Assembly (NCBI GenBank): GCA_947470185.1
Contig: CANIRZ010000001.1
Span: 1 to 64,000, forward strand
Length of the DNA stretch: 64,000 bases
Direction of reading: 5' to 3'
Source of the DNA: Sphingomonadales bacterium
GTDB taxonomy: Bacteria; Pseudomonadota; Alphaproteobacteria; Sphingomonadales; Sphingomonadaceae
In this document: positions 48,396 to 58,053 of the stretch, piece after piece
Layout of the letters: each line of letters begins with the position of its first letter
Numbering within the stretch: position 1 is the first letter of the stretch
Made by a program: the position numbers and the translations under genes
The notes under the pieces: generated by a model
The model's input: only the letters and a program-made list of their open reading frames with translations
Databases searched by the model: none
Told to the model about the DNA's origin: nothing

Positions 48396-48721
48396 TGCCC
48401 GACACACTCAAACGGCTCGAACACACCATCGCGCAGCGTTCTGGCGCCGCGCCGGACAGCAGCTATGTCGCATCTTTGTTCGCCAAAGGTCGTGGCAAAA
48501 TTGCCCAGAAGGTTGGTGAAGAAGCCACGGAAACTATTATCGCTGCGCTGTCAGGGGACGCGCAGCAGGTAACGGCAGAGTCCGCTGATCTGATATTTCA
48601 CCTTCTGATATTGCTGCGCGAATGCGATGTGTCATGGGATGACGTGCTGGCCGAGCTGGATCGCCGGGAAGGCGTGTCCGGCCTCGTCGAAAAGGCGGCG
48701 CGCAGCAATATTGGGGAGTGA
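48395..48721 (+). CDS. hisE: Phosphoribosyl-ATP pyrophosphatase
   Basis: YVASLFAKGRGKIAQKVGEEATETIIAAL; ESADLIFHLLILL; start trimmed to MPDTLKRL. Confidence 0.95.
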   Translation: MPDTLKRLEHTIAQRSGAAPDSSYVASLFAKGRGKIAQKVGEEATETIIAALSGDAQQVTAESADLIFHLLILLRECDVSWDDVLAELDRREGVSGLVEKAARSNIGE

Positions 48722-48724
48722 GAC

Positions 48725-49102
48725 ATGCCGATTGACCCGACTTTGGAATATGATGACCAAAATATCTTCGCCAAAATCCTGCGCAAAGAAATACCATGCC
48801 GCCAAGTTTTTGAGGATGAATGGGCACTCGCCTTTCACGACATAAACCCGCAAGCGCCTGAGCATGTCCTTGTCATTCCCAAGGGCGCCTATGTCAGCTG
48901 GGATGATTTCAGCACCACAGCCACCGACGCCGAAATAGCCGGATTTGTGAGGGCCGTGGGCCATGTTGCGTGCGAAATGGGGCTGGTTGAGACCGGATAT
49001 CGCCTGCTCGCCAACATCGGAATTGATGCCCATCAAGAAGTTCCGCACCTTCATGTCCATATTTTTGGTGGAAAACCGCTCGGACCGATGCTTGTTCGGT
49101 GA
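48725..49102 (+). CDS. HIT family protein
   Basis: IFAKILRKEIPCRQVFEDEWALAFHDINPQAPEHVLVIPK; HLHVHIFGGKPLGPM. Confidence 0.94.
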   Translation: MPIDPTLEYDDQNIFAKILRKEIPCRQVFEDEWALAFHDINPQAPEHVLVIPKGAYVSWDDFSTTATDAEIAGFVRAVGHVACEMGLVETGYRLLANIGIDAHQEVPHLHVHIFGGKPLGPMLVR

Positions 49103-49167
49103 AATTAAGTTGCGCGGAGACAATTTGAGGCTAGGTTCCGCGCGATAAGAAATCCATCGGGGAGAAT

Positions 49168-50727
49168 ATGATGGCCGTTGAGCAGCAATCCGTGATGCAG
49201 CGCATGTTCGCGCGCAAGACGATCGCACAAGTACAAAGAGAGTCAGCGAATAGCGAACTGAAGCGCTCGTTGGGCAAATGGAACCTTCTGCTGTTGGGCG
49301 TTGGTTGCATCATTGGTGCGGGTATCTTCGTCCGTACCGGCAGTGCAGCAGCTTTGCATGCTGGCCCAGCGGTTATGTTGTCCTTCGTTGTAGCAGGTAT
49401 CGTCTGCGCTTTTGCAGGTTTATGCTACGCAGAACTCTCCTCGACACTGCCTGTGTCGGGTTCGGCTTATACATACAGCTACACCACGCTGGGCGAATTT
49501 GTCGCCTGGATCATGGGGGCACTTCTCCTCCTTGAATATGGCTTGGCGGCTTCCGTAGTTGCCGTTGGCTGGGGCGGCTATGTCGTCAGCCTGCTGGCGG
49601 ACTTCGGCCTTGTCATTCCCCCGCAATTCACCGGACCCACCGGACATGCCGTGATGCGAGACGGTGTTCCGATGGTGGTTGATGGCGCAGCTGTTACAGC
49701 AATCTTCAATCTACCCGCCTTCCTCATCTGCATGGTGCTCGCGGTTTTGCTGATGGTTGGAGTGTCGGAATCGGCCAAGGTAAACAATGTCATTGTGGCG
49801 ATTAAAGTCAGCGTGCTCGCTGCGTTCATTCTGGTGGGCGGATATATCGTATTGAATAATCTGCCTGAATTGATGGCGAAGAATTGGACGCCTTTCATTC
49901 CCGAAAACACAGGCGATGGCCAATTCGGTGTCGACGGAATTATGCGTGCAGCCTCCATCGTGTTCTTTGCATATATCGGCTTCGAAGCGGTTTCGACCGC
50001 TGGTCAGGAAGCGAAAGACCCGAAGCGTGATATGCCATTTGGTATCATCGGTTCGTTGGTTGTCTGCACCGTCATCTATATGCTGGTTGCAGCAATTATG
50101 ACTTTGCTCGTGCCTTATGCATCGCTCAACGTTCCAGACCCTGTAGCCGTCGTTGTCGATAGCTTTGGCCCACAATGGTCTTGGCTGGCAAAGACGATCA
50201 AGGTTGGTGCAATCATCGGTCTGACATCTGTTGTGCTTGTTTTGATGTACGCGCAAACCCGTATCTTCTACACCATGGCCCGCGATGGCCTGTTGCCGAA
50301 GATATTCTCAAAGGTGCATCCAAAGTTCCACACGCCTTATATCAATACGATGTTGGTTGGCACGATCACCGCGGTTGCTGCTGGCTTTTTTGACATCAAC
50401 GTTCTGGGTGACATGACTTCGGTCGGGACATTGGCTGCATTTGCCATCGTCTGCCTATCGGTGATTTACCTGCGCCGTGCAGCACCAGAATTGCCACGTG
50501 GTTTCTCTGTGCCTCTGTATCCTGTCGTTCCGATCCTTGGCATCCTGTCATGCTTGTATCTGATCACGTCGGTGCCTTACAATGTTCTGCTGTTCTTCGT
50601 ATATTTCCTCGTCGGGGCAATCATATTGTATTTCATCTATGGCATGCGCAACTCAAACTTGCAGCATGACCAAAGCATGGATGATGCGGCGGATATGGGT
50701 GAGTTTCCTGGTCCAGTTGTGGACTAA
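49168..50727 (+). CDS. APC-family amino acid permease
   Basis: LLLGVGCIIGAGIFVRTGSAAAL; FFAYIGFEAVSTAGQEAKDPKRDMPFGI; about 12 TMs. Confidence 0.93.
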   Translation: MMAVEQQSVMQRMFARKTIAQVQRESANSELKRSLGKWNLLLLGVGCIIGAGIFVRTGSAAALHAGPAVMLSFVVAGIVCAFAGLCYAELSSTLPVSGSAYTYSYTTLGEFVAWIMGALLLLEYGLAASVVAVGWGGYVVSLLADFGLVIPPQFTGPTGHAVMRDGVPMVVDGAAVTAIFNLPAFLICMVLAVLLMVGVSESAKVNNVIVAIKVSVLAAFILVGGYIVLNNLPELMAKNWTPFIPENTGDGQFGVDGIMRAASIVFFAYIGFEAVSTAGQEAKDPKRDMPFGIIGSLVVCTVIYMLVAAIMTLLVPYASLNVPDPVAVVVDSFGPQWSWLAKTIKVGAIIGLTSVVLVLMYAQTRIFYTMARDGLLPKIFSKVHPKFHTPYINTMLVGTITAVAAGFFDINVLGDMTSVGTLAAFAIVCLSVIYLRRAAPELPRGFSVPLYPVVPILGILSCLYLITSVPYNVLLFFVYFLVGAIILYFIYGMRNSNLQHDQSMDDAADMGEFPGPVVD

Positions 50728-50753
50728 GGTTGTCGCCAAATAACAATAGGACA

Positions 50754-50779
50754 GGGGCGCTTCGGTGCCCCTTTTCTTT
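50754..50779 (+). terminator. Rho-independent terminator with TTCG tetraloop
   Basis: GGGGCGC-TTCG-GTGCCCC-TTTTCTTT. Confidence 0.8.
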
Positions 50780-50782
50780 GCG

Positions 50783-52033
50783 TTAATTATGAGGGTTGGC
50801 GGGAATAGGTTGCGTGGTGCCGGGCCGCGTGAACAGCTTGCCCCTCTCGCACCATAGGACAAGGCCAAGCGCCACAAGCCCGCAATAGAAAAAACCAAGC
50901 GCTACGGGAAAGACCGTGCCGTCAAACTGTTGCCCGATCAAGGCGCCCAGCGATGCGGCCAGAACCGTGCGGACAAAAGTCTGGAACGATGATGCCGCGC
51001 CTGCAACATGGCCAAAGGGCGTCATTGCAATCGACGAGAAGTTCGAACCGATAAATCCGATCATCGCCATATTACCCGTGAGCAGTACCAAGAAGATCGG
51101 AAGCGAGGTTGGCACAAAAGTGGCCGCAAGCAATTGCAAACCACCCAGCGCGATAAAGGTCAGCAGCGCAGTTTGCGACACACGGCGCGCGCCAAAACGT
51201 TCGACGATGCGCGAATTGGTGAAGTTCGATGCGGCAATGCCAATGGCGATTATGGCAAAGCCAATGGTGAAGAAATCCGCGGCATGGAAGACTCGATCAA
51301 ACATCTGCTGCGAGCTGTTGAGATAGCCAAACAGGGCACCCTGCGTGACGCCGGCCCCAATCATATAGCCAGCCGAATTGCGGTTCAGGACAACTATCTT
51401 CCATGCTTTGGCCAGCGCGTGTGGCTGAATGGGAATGACATTTTCTGGCGCCAAGGTTTCGGGCAACCGCACATAGACCCAGATCGACGCGGCGACGGCC
51501 ATGAAGGCCATGATGTCGAAAATCGTGCGCCAGCCTGCAAATAGCAACACCATCTGACCAATCGTTGGCGCGACGATGGGCACGATCATGAATATGAGAA
51601 AGATTGTCGACATCCGCCGCGCCATGGCATCGCCTTCAAACTGATCGCGAATGACCGAGATGACGAGAACCCCCATCGCTGCCGCCAACAGCCCATGTGC
51701 AAACCGCATCATAAGCATGATTTCAAACGTTGGCGCTATCGAGCAGGCCAATGAAAAAATCGCAGCGCCAAGTGTTGCGATCAGCAATATCGGCTTTCGG
51801 CCATAACGATCAGACAGTGGACCGTAGATCAGCGCACCAATCCCGGTGCCTGCCAAAAATGTCGAAATTATGTATTGAATCTGGTTCGGGTCAGCGATGC
51901 CAAGGCCGCGGACCATCGCGGGGAATGCGGGTAACATGGCATCAATCGCAAGCGCGTTGAGCGCCATGAGAGATGACATCATGACCGTGAGTTCGCGTGG
52001 ACCGATAGTTTTCTTAGCTGGATTCTGTGATGC
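50783..52033 (-). CDS. MFS transporter, Bcr/CflA family
   Basis: IDAMLPAFPAMVRGLGI; YGPLSDRYGRKPILL; about 12 TMs. Confidence 0.9.
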   Translation of the reverse strand, partial: ASQNPAKKTIGPRELTVMMSSLMALNALAIDAMLPAFPAMVRGLGIADPNQIQYIISTFLAGTGIGALIYGPLSDRYGRKPILLIATLGAAIFSLACSIAPTFEIMLMMRFAHGLLAAAMGVLVISVIRDQFEGDAMARRMSTIFLIFMIVPIVAPTIGQMVLLFAGWRTIFDIMAFMAVAASIWVYVRLPETLAPENVIPIQPHALAKAWKIVVLNRNSAGYMIGAGVTQGALFGYLNSSQQMFDRVFHAADFFTIGFAIIAIGIAASNFTNSRIVERFGARRVSQTALLTFIALGGLQLLAATFVPTSLPIFLVLLTGNMAMIGFIGSNFSSIAMTPFGHVAGAASSFQTFVRTVLAASLGALIGQQFDGTVFPVALGFFYCGLVALGLVLWCERGKLFTRPGTTQPIPANPHN

Positions 52034-52083
52034 CATGTCGGGCCTATGCGGGAGCATTGGTTATTTTGCCACCCGCTAAATCG

Positions 52084-52782
52084 TTACAGTAGCCCGGAGC
52101 TGCGCATACTGTTGAAACCGTTTTTGCCGATAATGATATGGTCGTGCACTGCAATTCCGAACTTTTTCCCCGCGTCGGCAATGTTGCGGGTCATCGTAAT
52201 GTCCTGCCGGCTTGGGGCGCTATCCCCGCTTGGATGATTGTGGACAAGGATGATCGCAGCGGCGCCCAGATCCATCGCGCGCCGGATGACTTCGCGGGTA
52301 TAAATCGCGGCTTCGTCGATTGACCCTTCGCTTGCAACCTCATCACGGATCAGCATGTTTTTGCTGTTGAGATACAAGGTGCGCACACGCTCAATCGTAA
52401 GATGCGCCATGTCGGCGCGCAGATAATCGAGCAAAGATTGCCATGAGGACAAGATCGGCAGTTCACGCACTGGTTCGCTCAACAGGCGAAGCGCCGCAAC
52501 CTGAACGATTTTTAAAGCAGCAACGCTCGTTTCGCCCATCCATTTTTCTTGCAAGATACTGTCGGCGTCGGCGGTCAGCAAGGCGGCGAGACTGCCATAT
52601 CGGCGAATTAAGTCTTTCGCAATTTGCTTGGTATCGCGGCGCGGAATGGCGAGCGCGAGCAAATATTCGATCAGTTCATGGTCGTGGAGGCTGTCGCCAT
52701 TTTTCTCCAGCAAACGTTTGCGCAAACGTGCGCGGTGGCCAACACCATGGTGCTCTGTCTTGTCCGCGCTATCCGTCATCAC
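52084..52782 (-). CDS. radC: RadC family JAB-domain protein
   Basis: HDHELIEYLLALAIPRRDTKQIAKDLIRRYGSLAALL; HNHPSGDSAPSRQDI. Confidence 0.93.
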   Translation of the reverse strand: MMTDSADKTEHHGVGHRARLRKRLLEKNGDSLHDHELIEYLLALAIPRRDTKQIAKDLIRRYGSLAALLTADADSILQEKWMGETSVAALKIVQVAALRLLSEPVRELPILSSWQSLLDYLRADMAHLTIERVRTLYLNSKNMLIRDEVASEGSIDEAAIYTREVIRRAMDLGAAAIILVHNHPSGDSAPSRQDITMTRNIADAGKKFGIAVHDHIIIGKNGFNSMRSSGLL

Positions 52783-52848
52783 TGCTATCCTGTTGTGATA
52801 GAAGCCTTTTCTGTGAATTTTGCATCGAGCGCAAGCGGCTTAAAGCGA

Positions 52849-53118
52849 ATGGCGTTGCAACCAGACGGTTATCTTGGCTTTGCAACCACGCCGTCCCCCG
52901 CAACCCGCGCGTTGGTTGAGGACATCAATATCAAGCGTAGGGCGGCATATTCGAAAGAAGCGCTCACCAATGGCGCAACGGTTGAGGAAATGGCGCTGCG
53001 TAGCGGCTGTTGCTTGATTGCAGAACGCACGGTTGCGGGCGAAAAATACCAAACACCTTCGGGCCAATGGAAAACCCGCGATGGCAGTGCGCCGGAATTG
53101 GACCCGCGCTGCCCCTAA
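52849..53118 (+). CDS. DUF1318/YdbL-like protein, N-terminally truncated or degraded
   Basis: QPDGYLGFATTPSPATRALVEDINIKRRAAYSKEALTNGATVEEMALRSG...GQWKTR; no signal peptide in frame. Start uncertain. Confidence 0.6.
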   Translation: MALQPDGYLGFATTPSPATRALVEDINIKRRAAYSKEALTNGATVEEMALRSGCCLIAERTVAGEKYQTPSGQWKTRDGSAPELDPRCP

Positions 53119-53333
53119 AGCTGAAATAAGCGTCAGGCGCGTGTTCCCGAATAAGGGATGATACCGTCTTAAAACCCCGCTGGGGCACGGATGCCCGGCG
53201 CCGGCCTGTTGCATTGCAACATTCTTGCGTGCGCGCTGTTGACTTGGCGCAGACGCTCTCCTAAAGCGCCGATGCCTAGGCGGGGTTGCCCCGATTTCGT
53301 GGTGGTTCCCTTTGTTAAAGAGGATGGAATCAC

Positions 53334-53651
53334 ATGATGTCGGACAATTCCGGGCAGGATGGCAAAGGCAAAAGTGACGCTCGGCTCGATTCGTTAGACA
53401 TGCAGCTGAAAGCGGCGCGGAAGGCCGAAGCAGAACGCGCAGGTAAAGATCAGGTTCCAGCCAAAGGAATGCGGCAAGGGAACAGGGTTTTAACTGAGCT
53501 GATCGCTGGTCCTGCTGGTGGTGCACTGGTTGGGTGGTTGTTTGACCGCTTGCTGGGTACTTCGCCTGCGCTTCTGTTGGTCTGCATGTTTTTGGGCATC
53601 GCAGTCGCCTTCAGGAACATTATAAAGATCTCAGGGGAGCGTCCGGAATAG
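53334..53651 (+). CDS. atpI: ATP synthase protein I
   Basis: ELIAGPAGGALVGWLFDRLLGTSPALLLVCMFLGIAVAFRNI; upstream of the F0 genes. Confidence 0.9.
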   Translation: MMSDNSGQDGKGKSDARLDSLDMQLKAARKAEAERAGKDQVPAKGMRQGNRVLTELIAGPAGGALVGWLFDRLLGTSPALLLVCMFLGIAVAFRNIIKISGERPE

Positions 53652-53715
53652 TCTGGGCGCTTAAGTCGTATAATATGCCCACGCGAAATCGCTTGGGTGT
53701 GGAAAAAACAGGGTA

Positions 53716-54507
53716 GTGAACGTGGCAGGCGAAAGCGGCAAAATCGATCCGATGCACCAGTTCCAGATTGAGCCGCTCGCGCAGCTCAATATTGCTGGAT
53801 ACGACGTCTCCTTCACAAACTCTTCGTTGTTCATGATCCTCGTATTGGGCGCCTTGTGGCTGTTCATGTGGGGCGGAATGAAACGTGACCTGGTTCCCGG
53901 TCGCTGGCAGATGGCGGTCGAAGGCGTAACCGGCTTCGTCAACAATATGCTGACCTCAAGCGTTGGTCCCGAAGGCAAAAAATATGTGCCTTTGGTGTTC
54001 TCGCTGTTCATGTTCATCCTCATGGCAAACTTCATGGGCATGATGCCATTTGGTATCGTCCCCGGCGTGCACCCATTCACGGTCACCAGCCACCTGACAA
54101 TCACCGCCGTGCTTGCGGTCATCAGCTTTGGTACGGTTTTGATCGTTGGCTTTTGGAAGCATGGCCTGCACTTTTTCAGCCTGTTTGTTCCACATGGCAC
54201 ACCTTGGTGGTTGCTGTGGCTCATCCCGCTGATTGAGCTGTTTTCGTTCCTTATCCGCCCATTCAGCCTCGCACTTCGTCTTTTTGTCGCCATGACAGCT
54301 GGGCACGTGTTGATGAAGGTGTTGGCGGGCTTCGTCATCAACGGCCTGAACGCAGAAGCTGCGTGGGTGCCATTGGTGGTCAGCATCCCTTCTTTCATCC
54401 TGATGATTGGTATCACGCTGCTTGAGCTGCTGGTATGCGCCATTCAGGCCTATGTATTTGCACTTTTGACTTCGTTGTACATCAACGACGCGGTTAATTT
54501 GCACTGA
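53716..54507 (+). CDS. atpB: F0F1 ATP synthase subunit a
   Basis: NFMGMMPFGIVPGVHPFT; RPFSLALRLFVAMTAGHVLMKVL; GTG start. Confidence 0.96.
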   Translation: MNVAGESGKIDPMHQFQIEPLAQLNIAGYDVSFTNSSLFMILVLGALWLFMWGGMKRDLVPGRWQMAVEGVTGFVNNMLTSSVGPEGKKYVPLVFSLFMFILMANFMGMMPFGIVPGVHPFTVTSHLTITAVLAVISFGTVLIVGFWKHGLHFFSLFVPHGTPWWLLWLIPLIELFSFLIRPFSLALRLFVAMTAGHVLMKVLAGFVINGLNAEAAWVPLVVSIPSFILMIGITLLELLVCAIQAYVFALLTSLYINDAVNLH

Positions 54508-54551
54508 GTTTTTTCTACTACCCATATGTATTTTTGACAGGAGTTATTATC

Positions 54552-54779
54552 ATGGACGCAGAAGCAGCAAAATTGATCGGTGCAGGTCTTGCAGCAATTG
54601 GTGCCGGCCTCGCCGCTGGTGGTGTTGGTAACGTTTTCGGTTCGTTTCTTCAGGGCGCTTTGCGCAATCCTGCAGCAGCTGACGGTCAGCAGGGTCGTTT
54701 GTTCATCGGCTTCGCAGCTGCCGAACTTCTCGGTCTGCTTGCGTTCGTTGTTGCGATGATCCTGATCTTCGTTGCCTAA
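54552..54779 (+). CDS. atpE: F0F1 ATP synthase subunit c
   Basis: AKLIGAGLAAIGAGLAAGGVGNVFGSFLQGALRNPAAADGQQGRLFIGFAAAELLGLLAFVVAMIL. Confidence 0.97.
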   Translation: MDAEAAKLIGAGLAAIGAGLAAGGVGNVFGSFLQGALRNPAAADGQQGRLFIGFAAAELLGLLAFVVAMILIFVA

Positions 54780-54790
54780 TTGACGGTTTC

Positions 54791-54811
54791 GCCCCGGCAC
54801 AATGCCGGGGC
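54791..54811 (+). terminator. Intercistronic GC hairpin after atpE
   Basis: GCCCCGGCA-CAA-TGCCGGGGC followed by ATTCTTT. Confidence 0.6.
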
Positions 54812-54838
54812 ATTCTTTCATAAGGACAAGCGCGTAAT

Positions 54839-55333
54839 ATGCCCCAGATTAGTCAGATCCTTGAAACCTATGCATCGCAGTTTTTTTGGCTGCTTATTGT
54901 CTTTGGCCTGATCTATTTTACGATCGGTCATGGCATGTTGCCAAAAATTGAAGCGAGCATGGACGCGCGTGATCGCAAGATTGCGGACGACCTTGCTGCG
55001 GCTGAGCGTGCGCGGGCAGAGGCAGACAATCTGGGCGACAGCGGTGCTGCCGACCTCACGGCGGCACGGACCGAGGCGCAAGCCAAATCCTCCGCTGCCA
55101 AGGCGAAGGCCGCAAAGGACGCCGATGCGCGTCTGGCGAAGGCCGATGCCGAAATCAGCATTAAGGTCGCTGCGTCTGAAGCCGAACTGGCGAAGGCGAC
55201 AGCCAAGGCATTGGCAGGCATTGAAGCCGTTGCGGCAGACGCTGCGGCGGATATCGTTGCCAAGGTTTCCGGTGCTAAGGTGACATCTGCGCAAGCCGCA
55301 ACAGCAGTGAAGGCGGTAATGTCGCATGGCTAA
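54839..55333 (+). CDS. F0F1 ATP synthase subunit b/b'
   Basis: FFWLLIVFGLIYFTIGHGMLPKIEASMDARDRKIADDLAAAERARAEAD. Confidence 0.92.
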   Translation: MPQISQILETYASQFFWLLIVFGLIYFTIGHGMLPKIEASMDARDRKIADDLAAAERARAEADNLGDSGAADLTAARTEAQAKSSAAKAKAAKDADARLAKADAEISIKVAASEAELAKATAKALAGIEAVAADAAADIVAKVSGAKVTSAQAATAVKAVMSHG

Positions 55334-55985
55334 TCCCACTATTGCAACCCAAGCGGCCACCGCCGCGGCACCTGCAAGTAATATGGCAGCACCCGCAGCC
55401 AAAATGCAGGAAGCCGAAAAGACGCTTGATATGTTGGAGGACGACGCCGTCCCTGTGACCCATTCGGGTACAGAGGCAGCACCGGCCGGCGAACATGCCA
55501 CGCCATCGGCGCTAGGCTTTGACGCCACGATGCTCGTCGCGTTGGCGATGTTGGTGGTGCTTGCGCTGGCCATCTGGAAAAAGGTTCCTGCCATGATCGC
55601 AGGTGCGTTGGACAAACAGATTGCAGGCATCAAGCAGCAGTTGGACCAAGCAACAGCGCTGCGCGCCGAAGCTGAAGCCATCAAGGCCGAATATGAAGCC
55701 AAGGCAAAGCAGGCGGCAATTGACGCCGAAGCGATGAAGGCTGCGGCGGAAGAAGAGGCCAAGTTGATTGTTGCCCGAGCCAAATCCGATGCAACGGCAT
55801 TGATTGGCCGTCGTGCACAGGCAGCCGAGGAAAAAATCGCCGCCGCTGAACGCGCCGCGATTGCCGATGTGCGTAAGACTGCGGCCATGGCTGCTGCTGC
55901 TGCTGCTACGCAACTTATCGCTGCGCATCATGACGCAAAGGCCGACGCCGCGCTTATCGACGAATCGATCGCGCAGCTAAACTAA
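55326..55985 (+). CDS. F0F1 ATP synthase subunit b (second paralogue)
   Basis: ATMLVALAMLVVLALAIWKKVPAMIAGALDKQIAGIKQQLDQATALRAEAEAIKAEYEAKAKQA. Confidence 0.92.
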   Translation: MANPTIATQAATAAAPASNMAAPAAKMQEAEKTLDMLEDDAVPVTHSGTEAAPAGEHATPSALGFDATMLVALAMLVVLALAIWKKVPAMIAGALDKQIAGIKQQLDQATALRAEAEAIKAEYEAKAKQAAIDAEAMKAAAEEEAKLIVARAKSDATALIGRRAQAAEEKIAAAERAAIADVRKTAAMAAAAAATQLIAAHHDAKADAALIDESIAQLN

Positions 55986-55991
55986 GCTTAC

Positions 55992-56011
55992 ATCCCGCAC
56001 ATTCGCGGGAT
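55992..56011 (+). terminator. Hairpin downstream of the F0 operon
   Basis: ATCCCGC-ACATTC-GCGGGAT; no strong T run, so possibly an mRNA 3'-end stabiliser. Confidence 0.4.
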
Positions 56012-56042
56012 TGAGATTGAGTCTGCCAATGGCTCCGCCTAC

Positions 56043-57998
56043 ATGGCAGGCATCATGTCCAAAGCCGAACGTCCCGACCAGCCAAACGCGGCCTCCCGCT
56101 TTAACGAGGAAAAGGCGACCTATGCGGTTCGCGGCGCCGACACGCCTGATCTCGACACCGGCATTGCCGCGATCCGCAATGTCCTCAAGACCCTGCCGCT
56201 AAAGCCCGGCGTCTATCGCATGCATGATGCACGCGGCGATGTGCTCTATGTGGGCAAGGCCAGGGCGTTAAAGAACCGGGTCGGCAACTATGTGCAGATC
56301 GACCGGATGCCCAACCGCCTGCGCAGGATGGTGGCGCTGACGCGTTCCATGACTATCGTCACCACCAACAGCGAGGCAGAGGCCCTGTTGCTTGAGGCGC
56401 AGTTGATCAAGCGTTACCGCCCCGCCTACAATGTTCTGTTGCGCGATGATAAAAGCTTTCCCTTCATATTGTTGCGTGCGGACCATAAATTTCCACGCAT
56501 TCAAAAACATCGCGGTGCACGGCGGCATAAGGGCCAATATTATGGGCCGTTCGCCAGCGCCGGCTCCGTCAACCAGACGCTGAACGCGCTGGAGAAACTG
56601 TTCCTGTTGCGCAGTTGCTCCGACAGCTTCTTCAACAACCGCGACCGGCCTTGCTTATTGTATCAAATCAAACGGTGTTCGGCGCCGTGCGTCGGGCGTA
56701 TCGATGACAGCGCGTACGAAAGCCTTGTCGCCGACGCCAAATCCTTTCTCGACGGCAAATCCTCCGTTGTGCAGGCAAAGCTGGCGCAGGAAATGGAGAC
56801 CGCCGCCGAAGCGCTTGATTTCGAACGCGCCGCTATGGTCCGTGACCGGTTAAAGGCGCTGACCTTCATTCAAGGGTCGCAGGCGATTAACGCCCAAGGT
56901 GTTGGCGATGCAGACATATTCGCGCTGGCGCACCGCAATGGCGTAATGGGTATTCAGGCGTTTTTTATCCGTGGTGGGCAGAATTGGGGGCATCGGTCCT
57001 TCTTCCCCGCCCATGTCGCCGAAATAAGCGAGGATGAAGTGTTCACCAGTTTCCTTGCGCAATTTTATGAAGATGTCCCGCCCGCAAAATGCATTTTTCT
57101 GGACAGGCAACTGACGGAGGCGGATTTGTTGGCGCAGGCGTTGTCCGAACGGGCCGAGCGCAAGATTGAGATTAGCGTGCCGCAACGCGGTGACCGGGTG
57201 CGCCTTGTAAAACAAGCCACGCGCAACGCCGAAGAAGCGCTCGATCGCAAGCTGGCCGAAAGCACGACGCAGGGCAAATTGCTGCAAGAGGTTGCTGACC
57301 TGTTCGAGCTTCCGGAACCGCCGCGTCGTATCGAAGTATATGACAACAGCCATATTCAAGGGACCAACGCCCTTGGCGCGATGATCGTCGCGGGGCCGGA
57401 AGGCTTCATTAAGGGCCAGTATCGCAAGTTTAACATCAAAAACCCCGACACTGCGCCGGGTGATGACTTCGCCATGATGCGCGAAGTGATGGCGCGGCGC
57501 TTTGGCCGGTTGATGGCAGACGATGCCGATCAGGAACGCGACGAAAACTGGCCCGACCTCGTCCTGATCGACGGCGGCAAAGGGCAAATGAGTTCCGTTA
57601 TGCAAATCGTACGCGAATTGGGGGTCGAGGATGTTGCCTTTATCGGCATATCCAAGGGCCCCGACCGTCATGCCGGTCGCGAGACATTCCACTTTCCCGA
57701 TGGCCGCGAGTTTACGCTGCCCGTCAACGCACCTGTCATGTTCTATTTGCAGCGATTGCGCGATGAGGCGCACCGCTTTGCCATTGGCGCGCACCGTGCC
57801 AAGCGCAGCAAGGCCATTACCGTCAGCCCGCTTGATGAAGTGCCGGGCATTGGCCCGTCACGCAAAAAGGCGTTGCTGATGCATTTTGGCACGGCCCGCG
57901 CGGTGCGCAACGCCAGCCTTGAAGACCTGCAAAAAACGCCGGGTGTGTCCGCCGCCGTCGCGCAAACGGTATATGATTACTATCATAGCAACGGATGA
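56043..57998 (+). CDS. uvrC: Excinuclease ABC subunit C
   Basis: KPGVYRMHDARGDVLYVGKARALKNRV; IEVYDNSHIQGTNALGAMIV; C-terminal HhH. Confidence 0.97.
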   Translation: MAGIMSKAERPDQPNAASRFNEEKATYAVRGADTPDLDTGIAAIRNVLKTLPLKPGVYRMHDARGDVLYVGKARALKNRVGNYVQIDRMPNRLRRMVALTRSMTIVTTNSEAEALLLEAQLIKRYRPAYNVLLRDDKSFPFILLRADHKFPRIQKHRGARRHKGQYYGPFASAGSVNQTLNALEKLFLLRSCSDSFFNNRDRPCLLYQIKRCSAPCVGRIDDSAYESLVADAKSFLDGKSSVVQAKLAQEMETAAEALDFERAAMVRDRLKALTFIQGSQAINAQGVGDADIFALAHRNGVMGIQAFFIRGGQNWGHRSFFPAHVAEISEDEVFTSFLAQFYEDVPPAKCIFLDRQLTEADLLAQALSERAERKIEISVPQRGDRVRLVKQATRNAEEALDRKLAESTTQGKLLQEVADLFELPEPPRRIEVYDNSHIQGTNALGAMIVAGPEGFIKGQYRKFNIKNPDTAPGDDFAMMREVMARRFGRLMADDADQERDENWPDLVLIDGGKGQMSSVMQIVRELGVEDVAFIGISKGPDRHAGRETFHFPDGREFTLPVNAPVMFYLQRLRDEAHRFAIGAHRAKRSKAITVSPLDEVPGIGPSRKKALLMHFGTARAVRNASLEDLQKTPGVSAAVAQTVYDYYHSNG

Positions 57999-58053
57999 CT
58001 ATCGCTTGCAGTTGTGAATTGGCTGAGTACAAAAGCGCGACAGGGAGAGACAT

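Noticed and set aside
54818-55888. 356-aa minus Ala/Ser-rich ORF over the ATP synthase b genes
   Set aside because: Antisense to clear b subunits; artefact of Ala-rich coding sequence.
56850-57794. 314-aa minus ORF over uvrC
   Set aside because: Antisense to uvrC; no motif.
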